From: Pseudomonas sp. UBA4617
Lineage (GTDB): Bacteria > Pseudomonadota > Gammaproteobacteria > Pseudomonadales > Pseudomonadaceae
Direction of reading: 5' to 3'
Length of the DNA stretch: 64,000 nt
Assembly (NCBI RefSeq): GCF_002386445.1
Contig: NZ_DGIR01000034.1
Location: 115,361-179,360, forward strand
The notes beneath the pieces are model-generated. The model saw nothing but the letters and a program-made list of their open reading frames with translations, had not been told where the DNA came from and did no database searches. Shown here in pieces: positions 53,870-61,263 of this stretch. Numbering within the stretch: position 1 is the stretch's first letter; each line of letters starts with the position of its first letter. The position numbers and the translations under genes were made by a program.

Positions 53870-53907
53870 AAACCCCCGGTCGGCCCCCGACCGGGGGTTT
53901 TGCTTTT
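53870..53907 (+). terminator. Intrinsic terminator acting as attenuator
   Basis: A 13-bp stem (AACCCCCGGTCGG at 53871-53883 with CCGACCGGGGGTT at 53887-53899) and a three-base loop are followed by TTTTGCTTTT. Upstream GGGGCCG (53845-53851) can pair with CGGCCCC (53881-53887) inside the stem, providing an antiterminator. GGCGCC copies at 53813-53818 and 53830-53835 can form an earlier pause hairpin. Confidence 0.85.
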
Positions 53908-53948
53908 CAGGCCTTTGTCCCACACCGATGCACATTGAGGACCGATTC

Positions 53949-54092
53949 ATGAACTACGCCACTTATTACTCCGCCAACAGCTACGCCTGGCGATTTAGCC
54001 AATCCCGTTCGGGCCAGCCTGCCGCCTCCGTTCGGTCTACCACAGGTGGCAACGCAGCAACCCATTCAACGATCTGTCGAACACCTCGATAG
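53949..54092 (+). CDS. Second aromatic-rich small ORF between attenuator and DAHP synthase
   Basis: A 47-residue frame with GAGGA before its ATG. Its start is tyrosine-rich: MNYATYYSANSYAWRFS has four Tyr, one Trp and one Phe in 17 residues; the rest is Ser/Thr-rich and unremarkable. The DNA around TATTACTCCG and TGG..ATTTAGCCA resembles the aromatic part of the first leader ORF (TATTACTTCG, TGGTTTAGCCA), hinting at duplication. It ends 48 bp before the DAHP synthase ATG. It may be a second sensing peptide or a short real protein; translation is unproven. Confidence 0.5.
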   Translation: MNYATYYSANSYAWRFSQSRSGQPAASVRSTTGGNAATHSTICRTPR

Positions 54093-54140
54093 GGCCGACA
54101 GCGCGGGCCACAACCCGCCGTCCGCCCAGGGAAATACGCC

Positions 54141-55250
54141 ATGCAAGCTTCCAGCCTCGCCCTGCCCCTGACCCAGCCGCAAGCGGCCAATACCACCGTC
54201 AGCCAGCGTCTGCCCAGCCCGCACCTGCTCAAACAGCAAATGCCGCTGTCGAGCGAACTGGCCCAGCAAGTCCATGCCCAGCGCCAGGCCATCCGCGACA
54301 TCCTCGACGGCCACGACCAGCGCCTGCTGGTGATCGTCGGCCCATGCTCGATCCATGACCCGCGCTCGGCCCTGGAATATGCCGACCGCCTGGCCGCCCT
54401 GAGCCGCGAAGTTGGCGACCAGTTGCTGCTGGTAATGCGTGCCTATGTCGAAAAACCGCGGACCACGGTCGGCTGGAAAGGCCTGGCCTATGACCCGCAC
54501 CTCGACGGTAGCGACGACATGCACGCAGGCATCGCCCTGTCCCGCGGGCTGATGCTGAACATGCTCGAACGCGGCCTGCCGATTGCCACCGAGTTGTTGC
54601 AACCGATGGCCGCCGGCTATTTCGATGACCTGCTGGCCTGGGCCGCTATTGGCGCGCGTACCACCGAATCGCAGATCCACCGCGAGATGGTCAGTGGCCT
54701 GGAGTTGCCGGTAGGCTTCAAGAACGGCACCGACGGCGGCATCGCCATCGCCAGCGACGCCATGCGCAGCGCCGCCCACCCGCACCGCCACTTCGGCATG
54801 GATGCGCAGGGCTACCCAGCCATCATCGAGACCTTGGGCAACCCGGATACCCACCTGGTATTGCGAGGTGGCCACAAAGGCCCTAACCACGATGCAGAGA
54901 GCATCGCCATGGCCCGCCAGGCACTGGCCCAGGCCGGGCTGCAGGCGCGCATCATGGTCGATTGCAGCCACGCCAACAGCGGCAAGGACCCGGCGCGCCA
55001 ACCTGCCGTGTTCACCGACGTGCTGGCGCAGCGATTGGCCGGCGACCGCTCGATCGTAGGCGTAATGATCGAGGGCCACCTGTTCGATGGCTGCCAGGCA
55101 CTGGGCAAGGGGCCACTGAAATACGGTGTGTCGATCACCGACGGTTGCCTGGGCTGGGCGTCGACCGAAACCCTGTTGTGCCAGGCCGCGGAACAACTCC
55201 GCCAGGCCGCGTGCAAGGCTGGCGAGACATACCCCGGACAAGTGCGCTAG
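54141..55250 (+). CDS. 3-deoxy-7-phosphoheptulonate synthase (type I DAHP synthase)
   Basis: A 369-residue enzyme condensing phosphoenolpyruvate and erythrose-4-phosphate, the first step of aromatic amino acid synthesis. Signatures are VIVGPCSIHDPRSALEYA, RAYVEKPRTTVGWKG (PEP-binding Lys/Arg), GARTTESQIHREM, GFKNGTDG, LRGGHKGPNHD and VDCSHANSGKDP. The N-terminal extension of about 45 residues carries the usual feedback-binding part; which aromatic amino acid inhibits it cannot be told safely. The attenuator upstream adds transcriptional control. Confidence 0.95.
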   Translation: MQASSLALPLTQPQAANTTVSQRLPSPHLLKQQMPLSSELAQQVHAQRQAIRDILDGHDQRLLVIVGPCSIHDPRSALEYADRLAALSREVGDQLLLVMRAYVEKPRTTVGWKGLAYDPHLDGSDDMHAGIALSRGLMLNMLERGLPIATELLQPMAAGYFDDLLAWAAIGARTTESQIHREMVSGLELPVGFKNGTDGGIAIASDAMRSAAHPHRHFGMDAQGYPAIIETLGNPDTHLVLRGGHKGPNHDAESIAMARQALAQAGLQARIMVDCSHANSGKDPARQPAVFTDVLAQRLAGDRSIVGVMIEGHLFDGCQALGKGPLKYGVSITDGCLGWASTETLLCQAAEQLRQAACKAGETYPGQVR

Positions 55251-55282
55251 GCTTGCCTCTTTTCCCCCAAGGAGCAGTACCC

Positions 55283-55564
55283 ATGGCCCGTGCAACCGCC
55301 CGCCACATCCTGGTCAGCAGCGAAGAGAAATGCAACGAACTGAAAGCCCAGATCGAAGCGGGTGCCGACTTCGCTGAAATCGCCAAGGCCAACTCCACCT
55401 GCCCGTCCAGCCGCCAGGGCGGCGACCTGGGCTCGTTCGGCCCGGGCCAGATGGTCAAGGAGTTCGACACCGTGGTGTTCAGCGCCCCGGTCAACACCGT
55501 GCAAGGTCCGGTGAAGACCCAGTTCGGCTACCACCTGCTGGAAGTGACCAGCCGCCGGGACTGA
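55283..55564 (+). CDS. ppiC: Parvulin-type peptidyl-prolyl cis-trans isomerase
   Basis: A 93-residue single-domain parvulin. It begins ARATARHILVSSEEKCNELKAQIEAGADFAEIAK and continues with CPSSRQGGDLGSFGPGQMV, EFDTVVFSAP and FGYHLLEVTSR, the complete PpiC fold with no signal peptide. It assists folding at proline bonds in the cytoplasm. AAGGAG precedes the ATG, 32 bp after the DAHP synthase stop. Confidence 0.95.
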   Translation: MARATARHILVSSEEKCNELKAQIEAGADFAEIAKANSTCPSSRQGGDLGSFGPGQMVKEFDTVVFSAPVNTVQGPVKTQFGYHLLEVTSRRD

Positions 55565-55585
55565 GCCCTCAGCCCCGGTGAAAGT

Positions 55586-55679
55586 CCCTGTGGGAGTGGG
55601 TTCACCCGCGAACGCGTCAGCTGTGGCAACCTGGTTGCCTGCATGGCCGCATTCGCGGGCCAACCCGCTCTTGCAGGGG
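55586..55679. repeat. Inverted REP pair (REPIN-like)
   Basis: Two REP units face each other: CCCTGTGGGAGTGGGTTCAC with CCCGCGAA at the left, and ATTCGCGGGCCAACCCGCTC with TTGCAGGGG at the right. Together they form a long imperfect hairpin typical of P. putida REP doublets. It fills the spacer after ppiC and touches the presumed start of the binding-protein gene. Confidence 0.8.
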
Positions 55680-57503
55680 TTGCGTTGTCTGTTCCTGCTT
55701 TGCCTTGCCTTCGAAGCCCACGCTGCCCCCACCCACGCCCTCACCGTCTACGGCGAAGCGCCCCGCTACAGCGCCAGCTTCCAGCACTTCGACTACGTCA
55801 ACCCCGACGCTCCCAAGGGTGGCATCCTGCGCCGTTCGGCCATCGAGATCGGCCAGTTCGACCATATCCTGCCGTACATCGACAAAGGCATCGGCGTCAG
55901 CGAGGTCGATGGCCTGCTCTACGCGCCACTGGCCATGCGCTCGTTCGATGAACCCTATACCGTCTATGGCCTGATTGCCCGGCGCATGGAGCGCGGCCCG
56001 GATGACGCCTGGCTGCGTTTCGACATCGACCCGCGCGCCACCTTCGCCGATGGCAAGCCGGTGCGCGCCGAAGACGTGCGCTTCACCTTCGAGCTGCTGA
56101 TGAGCAAGGGCAGCCTCAGGTACCGCACCCAGTTCGCCGAGGTTGCCGGGGTGGCCGTGGAAAGCCCGCGGCGCGTGCGTTTCGACTTGAAACCGGGGCA
56201 CGGTCGTACCTTGGCACTGGACCTCGCCAGCCTGCCAGTGCTGCCCGAGCACGACTGGCAGCAGCGCGATTTCGCCAATGGCGCTGGCTTCGACAAGCCG
56301 GTCGGCAGCGGGCCGTACCGTATCGGTCGTATCGACAACGGCCGCAGCATCACCTTCGAGCGTGACCCGAGCTGGTGGGCACGGGACCTGCCGGCCAGCC
56401 GTGGCCGCTACAATTTCGACAAGCTGCGCATCGAGTACTTCGGCGACACCGAAGTGGCGCGGCAGGTGCTCAAGGGCGGCGGCTACGATTACAACCGCGA
56501 GTTCTCCGCCACCGCCTACACCTTGGGCTACGTCGGCGCGCAACTGGATGACGGGCGCTTGCAGCGTGCCCATCTGGGCCCGGCCAAGCCGCAGGTTGCC
56601 CAGGGCTTCGTATTCAACCTTGACCAAGCGCAGTTCAAGGACCGTCGCGTACGCCAGGCACTGGGCCTGCTGTGGGATTTCGAATGGAGCAACCGGCAAA
56701 TGATGCGCAACCTGTATATCCGCCAGCAGAGCGTGTTTTCCAACACCCCGCTGGCCGCGCGCCAATTGCCCGATGCCGGTGAGTTGAAACTGCTCGAACC
56801 GTTGCGTGGCCAGGTACCGGACGAAGTCTTCAGCCGCGTGTTCAGCGCGCCGGTCACCGATGGCTCGGGGATCATCCGCCAACAACAGTTGCAGGCCCTG
56901 GCCCTGCTCGAACAGGCCGGCTGGCACCCGCAGGGCGATCGCCTGGTCGACAGCCAGGGCACGCCGTTGGCATTCACCTTCCTCAACGGCCAGGCGGGCA
57001 TGGAGCGCCTGCTCCTGCCGTGGAAGCGCAACCTGGCGCAGATCGGCGTGACGCTGAACATCCGCAATGTCGACTCGGCCCAGTACGTCAACCGCCTGAT
57101 GGCCCGCGATTACGACATGATCGTGACCGGCTACCCGGTCAGCCTGTCGCCTGGCGCCGAGCTGTACAACTACTTTGGCTCGGCAGCGGCCCACGACCCC
57201 GGCTCGAACAACCTGATGGTGTTGCAGGACCCTGCCGTGGATCACTTGGTCGACGGCCTGGTGCGCGCTGCCACCCAGGCCGACATGCTGCAGCATGCCC
57301 GCGCCCTGGACCGGGTGCTGCAATGGAACTACTACTGGATCCCCAACTACTACCCGCCTGGCAGCTCCACCGTGTGGTGGAACCGCTTCGGCCGGCCCAA
57401 GGTCCAGGCTGCCTATGACGAAGGCCTGGACACCTGGTGGGAGATCAGCCCCAGCGCGCTGACCAATGCGCAGATGGCCGAGCGCCTGAAGGCTTCGCCA
57501 TGA
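55680..57503 (+). CDS. Extracellular oligopeptide-binding protein (YejA-like)
   Basis: About 607 residues, close to E. coli YejA (604). A hydrophobic signal core (CLFLLCLAF) ends EAHA before APTHALTVYGE. The SBP_bac_5 fold is evident in FDYVNPDAPKGGILRRS, YGLIARRMERGPDD, WLRFDIDPRATFADGKPVRAEDVRFTFE and NYYWIPNYYPPGSS. Family members feed peptides such as microcin C to the importer. No ATG fits: TTG at 55680 or 55671, or a GTG at 55578 inside the REP pair, are the only in-frame starts, so the exact N-terminus is uncertain. It overlaps the permease gene (ATGA). Confidence 0.88.
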   Translation: MRCLFLLCLAFEAHAAPTHALTVYGEAPRYSASFQHFDYVNPDAPKGGILRRSAIEIGQFDHILPYIDKGIGVSEVDGLLYAPLAMRSFDEPYTVYGLIARRMERGPDDAWLRFDIDPRATFADGKPVRAEDVRFTFELLMSKGSLRYRTQFAEVAGVAVESPRRVRFDLKPGHGRTLALDLASLPVLPEHDWQQRDFANGAGFDKPVGSGPYRIGRIDNGRSITFERDPSWWARDLPASRGRYNFDKLRIEYFGDTEVARQVLKGGGYDYNREFSATAYTLGYVGAQLDDGRLQRAHLGPAKPQVAQGFVFNLDQAQFKDRRVRQALGLLWDFEWSNRQMMRNLYIRQQSVFSNTPLAARQLPDAGELKLLEPLRGQVPDEVFSRVFSAPVTDGSGIIRQQQLQALALLEQAGWHPQGDRLVDSQGTPLAFTFLNGQAGMERLLLPWKRNLAQIGVTLNIRNVDSAQYVNRLMARDYDMIVTGYPVSLSPGAELYNYFGSAAAHDPGSNNLMVLQDPAVDHLVDGLVRAATQADMLQHARALDRVLQWNYYWIPNYYPPGSSTVWWNRFGRPKVQAAYDEGLDTWWEISPSALTNAQMAERLKASP

Positions 57504-58558
57504 CCGGTTACATCCTGCGCCGCCTGTTGCTGATCATTCCGACCCTGCTGGCGATCCTGCTGGTCAACTTCGCCATCGTCCAGGCGGCGCCGGGCGGCCC
57601 GGTGGAACAGGCCGTGGCGCGCCTGCAAGGGGTTGGCGCCGGTGCGCCCGCTGCCCGGGCCGAGTTGGTGCATGGCGAGTCCCGCGCCAGCCGTGGGCTG
57701 GACCCGAAGCTGATCGAAGAGATCAAACGCCAGTACGGTTTCGACAAGAGCGCCCCCGAGCGCTTGTGGCTGATGCTCGGCCAATACGCCCGGCTGGACT
57801 TCGGCACCAGCTTCTTCCGTGGCGCCAAGGTCACCGAGCTGATCCTCGACAAGCTACCGGTTACCCTGTCGCTGGGCTTGTGGGCCACGCTGATCACCTA
57901 CCTGGTCTCGATCCCGCTGGGCATTCGCAAGGCGGTACGCCATGGCAGCCGCTTCGATGCCTGGAGCAGTGCGTTGATCGTGGTCGGCTACGCCCTGCCC
58001 TCGTTCCTGTTCGCCCTGCTGCTGATCGTGGTGTTCGCTGGCGGCACCTCGCTCAACTGGTTCCCGGTGCGCGGCCTGGTCTCGGACAACTTTGACGAAC
58101 TCAGCCTGCTGGGCCAGGTCGCCGATTACTTCTGGCACCTGGTACTGCCGGTAGGCGCGCTGGTCATCGGTGGCTTCGCCACTCTCACCCTGCTGACAAA
58201 GAATGCGTTCCTCGACGAGATTTCCCGGCAATACGTGGTCACCGCCCGGGCCAAGGGCCTGAACGAGCGCCGGGTACTGTATGGCCACGTATTGCGCAAT
58301 GCCATGCTGCTGGTGGTTGCCGGGTTGCCGCAGGCGCTGATCACGGTGTTCTTCGCCGGCTCGTTGCTGATCGAGGTGATCTTCTCGCTCGATGGCCTGG
58401 GCCGCATGAGCTATGAAGCGGCAGTGTCGCGAGACTACCCGGTGGTGTTCGGCACACTGTTCATCTTTACCCTGGCGGGCCTGTTGATCCGCCTGGTCGG
58501 CGACCTGTCGTATACCCTGCTCGACCCGCGCATCGATTTCGACACGAGGGCGCACTGA
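57500..58558 (+). CDS. Peptide ABC transporter permease (YejB-like)
   Basis: A 352-residue inner-membrane permease with six helices. ILRRLLLIIPTLLAILLVNFAIVQAAPGGPVEQ is the usual N-terminus of DppB/YejB proteins; the EAA loop is in ARAKGLNERRVLYGHVLRNAM. It starts within the binding-protein stop (ATGA) and ends in a TGATG overlap with the second permease. Confidence 0.94.
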   Translation: MTGYILRRLLLIIPTLLAILLVNFAIVQAAPGGPVEQAVARLQGVGAGAPAARAELVHGESRASRGLDPKLIEEIKRQYGFDKSAPERLWLMLGQYARLDFGTSFFRGAKVTELILDKLPVTLSLGLWATLITYLVSIPLGIRKAVRHGSRFDAWSSALIVVGYALPSFLFALLLIVVFAGGTSLNWFPVRGLVSDNFDELSLLGQVADYFWHLVLPVGALVIGGFATLTLLTKNAFLDEISRQYVVTARAKGLNERRVLYGHVLRNAMLLVVAGLPQALITVFFAGSLLIEVIFSLDGLGRMSYEAAVSRDYPVVFGTLFIFTLAGLLIRLVGDLSYTLLDPRIDFDTRAH

Positions 58559-59574
58559 TGCTTTCGCCGGTCGCGCGCCGTCGCCTGCAGCGCTTTCGCC
58601 GCAACCGCCTTGGCTGGGTGTCGCTGTGGCTGTTCGCCTGCCTGTTGCTGTTGAGCCTGTGTGCCGAGCTGGTGGCCAACGACAAGCCGTTGCTGCTGGG
58701 CTACAAGGGCGAGGTGTATGTGCCGGCGCTCAAGCGTTACACCGAGCAGCAGTTCGGCGGTCAGTTGCCGTTCCAGCCCGACTACCGCAGCGCCTATGTG
58801 CGCCAGCTGATCGCCGACCAGGGCGGCTGGATGCTGTTCGCGCCGATCCCGTTCAGTGCCGATACGCCCAATTACGACTTGCAGGTGCCCACGCCCAGCC
58901 CGCCCAGCGCCAGCAACTGGCTGGGCACCGACGACCAGGGCCGCGACGTGCTGGCTCGGGTGTTGTACGGCACCCGGGTATCGTTGCTGTTCGCCTTTGC
59001 CCTGACCGTGGTCAGCGTACTCATCGGCGTGGCGGCCGGCGCCCTGCAGGGCTACCACGGCGGCTGGGTCGACTTGCTCGGCCAGCGCCTGCTGGAGGTT
59101 TGGTCAGGGCTGCCGGTGCTGTACCTGCTGATCATCCTCAGCGGCTTTGTCGAACCGGACTTCTGGTGGTTGCTGGGGATCATGGCGCTGTTTTCCTGGC
59201 TCACCCTGGTCGATGTGGTGCGCGCCGAATTCCTCCGAGGGCGCAACCTGGAGTACGTGAAGGCGGCCCGGGCGCTGGGCTTGGCGGACAGCCAGGTGAT
59301 GCTGCGGCACATCCTGCCAAACGCGATGAACGCCACGCTCACTTACATACCGTTCATGATGACCGGGGCAATCACGACCCTCACTGCACTGGACTTTCTT
59401 GGTTTCGGCATGCCGGCCGGGAGCGCTTCGCTGGGTGAGCTGGTGACCCAGGGCAAACAGCATCTGGAGGCGCCGTGGCTGGGCTTTACCGCGTTCTTTG
59501 CACTGGCGGTGATCCTCTCGCTGCTGGTGTTTATCGGCGATGCCTTGCGCGAGGCGTTCGACCCCAGGGGGTAG
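58558..59574 (+). CDS. Peptide ABC transporter permease (YejE-like)
   Basis: A 338-residue permease. RLQRFRRNRLGWVSLWLFACLLLLS and HPLGTD-like SNWLGTDDQGRDVLARVLYG mark the OppC/YejE family, and AARALGLADSQVMLRHILPNAM is the EAA loop. The dual ATPase (YejF) that normally follows is absent; the next gene 36 bp away is a sigma-54 activator. The importer must borrow an ATPase from elsewhere or be non-functional. Confidence 0.93.
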   Translation: MLSPVARRRLQRFRRNRLGWVSLWLFACLLLLSLCAELVANDKPLLLGYKGEVYVPALKRYTEQQFGGQLPFQPDYRSAYVRQLIADQGGWMLFAPIPFSADTPNYDLQVPTPSPPSASNWLGTDDQGRDVLARVLYGTRVSLLFAFALTVVSVLIGVAAGALQGYHGGWVDLLGQRLLEVWSGLPVLYLLIILSGFVEPDFWWLLGIMALFSWLTLVDVVRAEFLRGRNLEYVKAARALGLADSQVMLRHILPNAMNATLTYIPFMMTGAITTLTALDFLGFGMPAGSASLGELVTQGKQHLEAPWLGFTAFFALAVILSLLVFIGDALREAFDPRG

Positions 59575-59610
59575 GCCAGGCCTGCTCATACATGTTTTGG
59601 AATTTGACCC

Positions 59611-60993
59611 ATGCACGACAGCGACAGCCTCAAGGACTACCCCCAGGTTCGGCAACTGGCGATCCGCTCGCTGTTCGAGATCATCGAGCAGTCCAGCGAA
59701 GGCACGGTGATCGTCGACCGCCAGGCGCGCATTGTCTGGATGAACGAACGCTATGCCCGGCGTTTCGGCCTGGCCGATGCCGCCGGCGCCATCGGCCAGC
59801 CGTGCGAGGCGGTGATTCCCGGTAGCCTGATGCGTGAAGTGGTGACCAATGGCCGGCCGATCCTGCTGGACATGCTCGACACCCCGAACGAGCCGCTGGT
59901 GGTCATGCGCCTGCCGATCCACGACGACCAAGGTGGTTTGATCGGCGCCATCGGCTTTGCCCTGTTCGACCAGCTGCGCAGCTTGTCGCCGCTGCTCAAG
60001 CGCTATTCCAGCATGCAGCAGGAGCTGGCCTCGACCCGCTCGCAGCTGCGCGCCCGCCAGGCCAAATACAGCTTCGCCCAGTTCGTCGGCAGCAGCGCCG
60101 CCAGCCTGGAGGCCAAGCGCCGCGCCCGGCGTGGCGCAAGCAGTGATTCGCCGGTGTTGCTGCTGGGCGAAACCGGTACCGGCAAGGAACTGCTCGCCCA
60201 TGCCATACACGCAGCGTCGGCGCGCGCGCACAAGGCCTTCGTCAGCATCAACAGCGCCGCGATCCCTGAGACGCTGCTGGAGGCCGAGTTCTTCGGCACT
60301 GCCCCCGGCGCCTTCACCGGCGCCGACCGCAAGGGCCGCAGCGGCAAACTGCAACTGGCCGAAGGCGGCACGCTGTTTCTGGACGAGATCGGCGACATGC
60401 CGTTGGCGCTGCAGAGCAAGCTGTTGCGCGTGCTGCAGGAGAAGGAGTACGAACCGGTAGGCTCGAACCAGATGCTGCGCAGCGACGTGCGCATCATTGC
60501 CGCCACCTCGATCGACCTGCAGGCAGCCATCGCCCGCGGCGCGTTCCGCGCCGACCTGTATTACCGGCTCAACGTACTACCGATCGAGGTGCCACCGCTG
60601 CGCCAACGGTTAGAAGACCTGCCGGCCCTGTGCGAAGCCATCCTCAGCGAGCTGGGCAGCCAGTATGAGCTGGAGCCGGAAGCGCAGCAGCTGCTGGCGC
60701 GGCATGCGTGGCCGGGGAACATCCGCGAATTGCGCAATGTGTTGGAGCGCGCCACCTTGCTGGCGGACCAGCCGCGGCTCGGGGCTGGCGACCTGCATAC
60801 GGCGTTGGGGCCGTTGAGCCCGGTGGCGCAGGCGCCCATACGCCAGAGCTACCGCGAGGCCTGCGCGCAGTTCGAGCGCGAGTTGATTGCCAGGACATTG
60901 GCCGAGCATCAAGGAAACGTGCCTGAGACTGCAGCGGCGTTGGGGTTGGGACGGTCGACCTTGTACAAGAAGATGGTGGCGCTTGGTCTCTGA
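59611..60993 (+). CDS. Sigma-54-dependent transcriptional activator with PAS domain
   Basis: A 460-residue enhancer-binding protein. A PAS sensor domain spans about residues 20-120 (GTVIVDRQARIVWMNERYARRFG). The AAA+ domain has Walker A GETGTGKE at 186-193, the sigma-54 contact loop GAFTGAD and Walker B GTLFLDEIGD. A Fis-type helix-turn-helix closes the protein (NVPETAAALGLGRSTLYKKM). The sigma-54 promoter and repeated binding sites downstream show that it controls the permease and dehydrogenase genes. Confidence 0.95.
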   Translation: MHDSDSLKDYPQVRQLAIRSLFEIIEQSSEGTVIVDRQARIVWMNERYARRFGLADAAGAIGQPCEAVIPGSLMREVVTNGRPILLDMLDTPNEPLVVMRLPIHDDQGGLIGAIGFALFDQLRSLSPLLKRYSSMQQELASTRSQLRARQAKYSFAQFVGSSAASLEAKRRARRGASSDSPVLLLGETGTGKELLAHAIHAASARAHKAFVSINSAAIPETLLEAEFFGTAPGAFTGADRKGRSGKLQLAEGGTLFLDEIGDMPLALQSKLLRVLQEKEYEPVGSNQMLRSDVRIIAATSIDLQAAIARGAFRADLYYRLNVLPIEVPPLRQRLEDLPALCEAILSELGSQYELEPEAQQLLARHAWPGNIRELRNVLERATLLADQPRLGAGDLHTALGPLSPVAQAPIRQSYREACAQFERELIARTLAEHQGNVPETAAALGLGRSTLYKKMVALGL

Positions 60994-61001
60994 TTCGAGA
61001 C
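60986..61001. promoter_or_regulatory. Activator site 1, GTCTC-N6-GAGAC
   Basis: A perfect 5+5 palindrome that overlaps the stop codon of the sigma-54 activator gene. Related sites follow at 61007 and 61133, upstream of the sigma-54 promoter, as expected for an enhancer. Confidence 0.6.
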
Positions 61002-61006
61002 TTTTA

Positions 61007-61022
61007 TTTTCTATTTGGAGAC
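61007..61022. promoter_or_regulatory. Activator site 2, degenerate TTTTC-N6-GAGAC
   Basis: The right half matches GAGAC exactly and the left half matches GTCTC at three of five positions. Its centre is 21 bp (two helical turns) from site 1. Confidence 0.4.
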
Positions 61023-61132
61023 GGCTGTAATGGCGCTGCCCTCGTTCGCGACACGAGGCTGCTCCAACCGGTGATCGCGACGTCCGTGTAGGGGCGGCCT
61101 TGCGTCGCGACGGGCGGCAAAACGGCGCGAAC

Positions 61133-61148
61133 ATCTCAAACTAGAGAC
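61133..61148. promoter_or_regulatory. Activator site 3, ATCTC-N6-GAGAC
   Basis: Nine of ten arm bases agree with site 1. It lies about 72 bp upstream of the -12 element of the sigma-54 promoter, a usual enhancer distance. Between sites 2 and 3 is a degenerate intergenic repeat (about 61085-61112) resembling the TGTAGGAGCGGCC family. Confidence 0.6.
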
Positions 61149-61197
61149 TGAAATCCACACAGAAACAAAATAATCATATAAATCAATCACTTACAAA

Positions 61198-61214
61198 TTG
61201 GCACGATTCCCGCA
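61198..61214 (+). promoter_or_regulatory. Sigma-54 promoter
   Basis: TTGGCACGATTCCCGCA has the invariant GG and GC ten bases apart and a near-consensus -24 half. It is 50 bp before the permease start codon and downstream of three activator sites. Confidence 0.85.
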
Positions 61215-61231
61215 AAGGCCTGGGCACCGAT

Positions 61232-61239
61232 AAAAACAA
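61232..61239 (+). promoter_or_regulatory. Crc/Hfq motif AAAAACAA before the permease gene
   Basis: AAAAACAA matches AAnAAnAA, 24 nt before the ATG and just upstream of the AGGAGA ribosome site. Confidence 0.45.
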
Positions 61240-61263
61240 GACTCACCCAGGAGACCTACCCCG

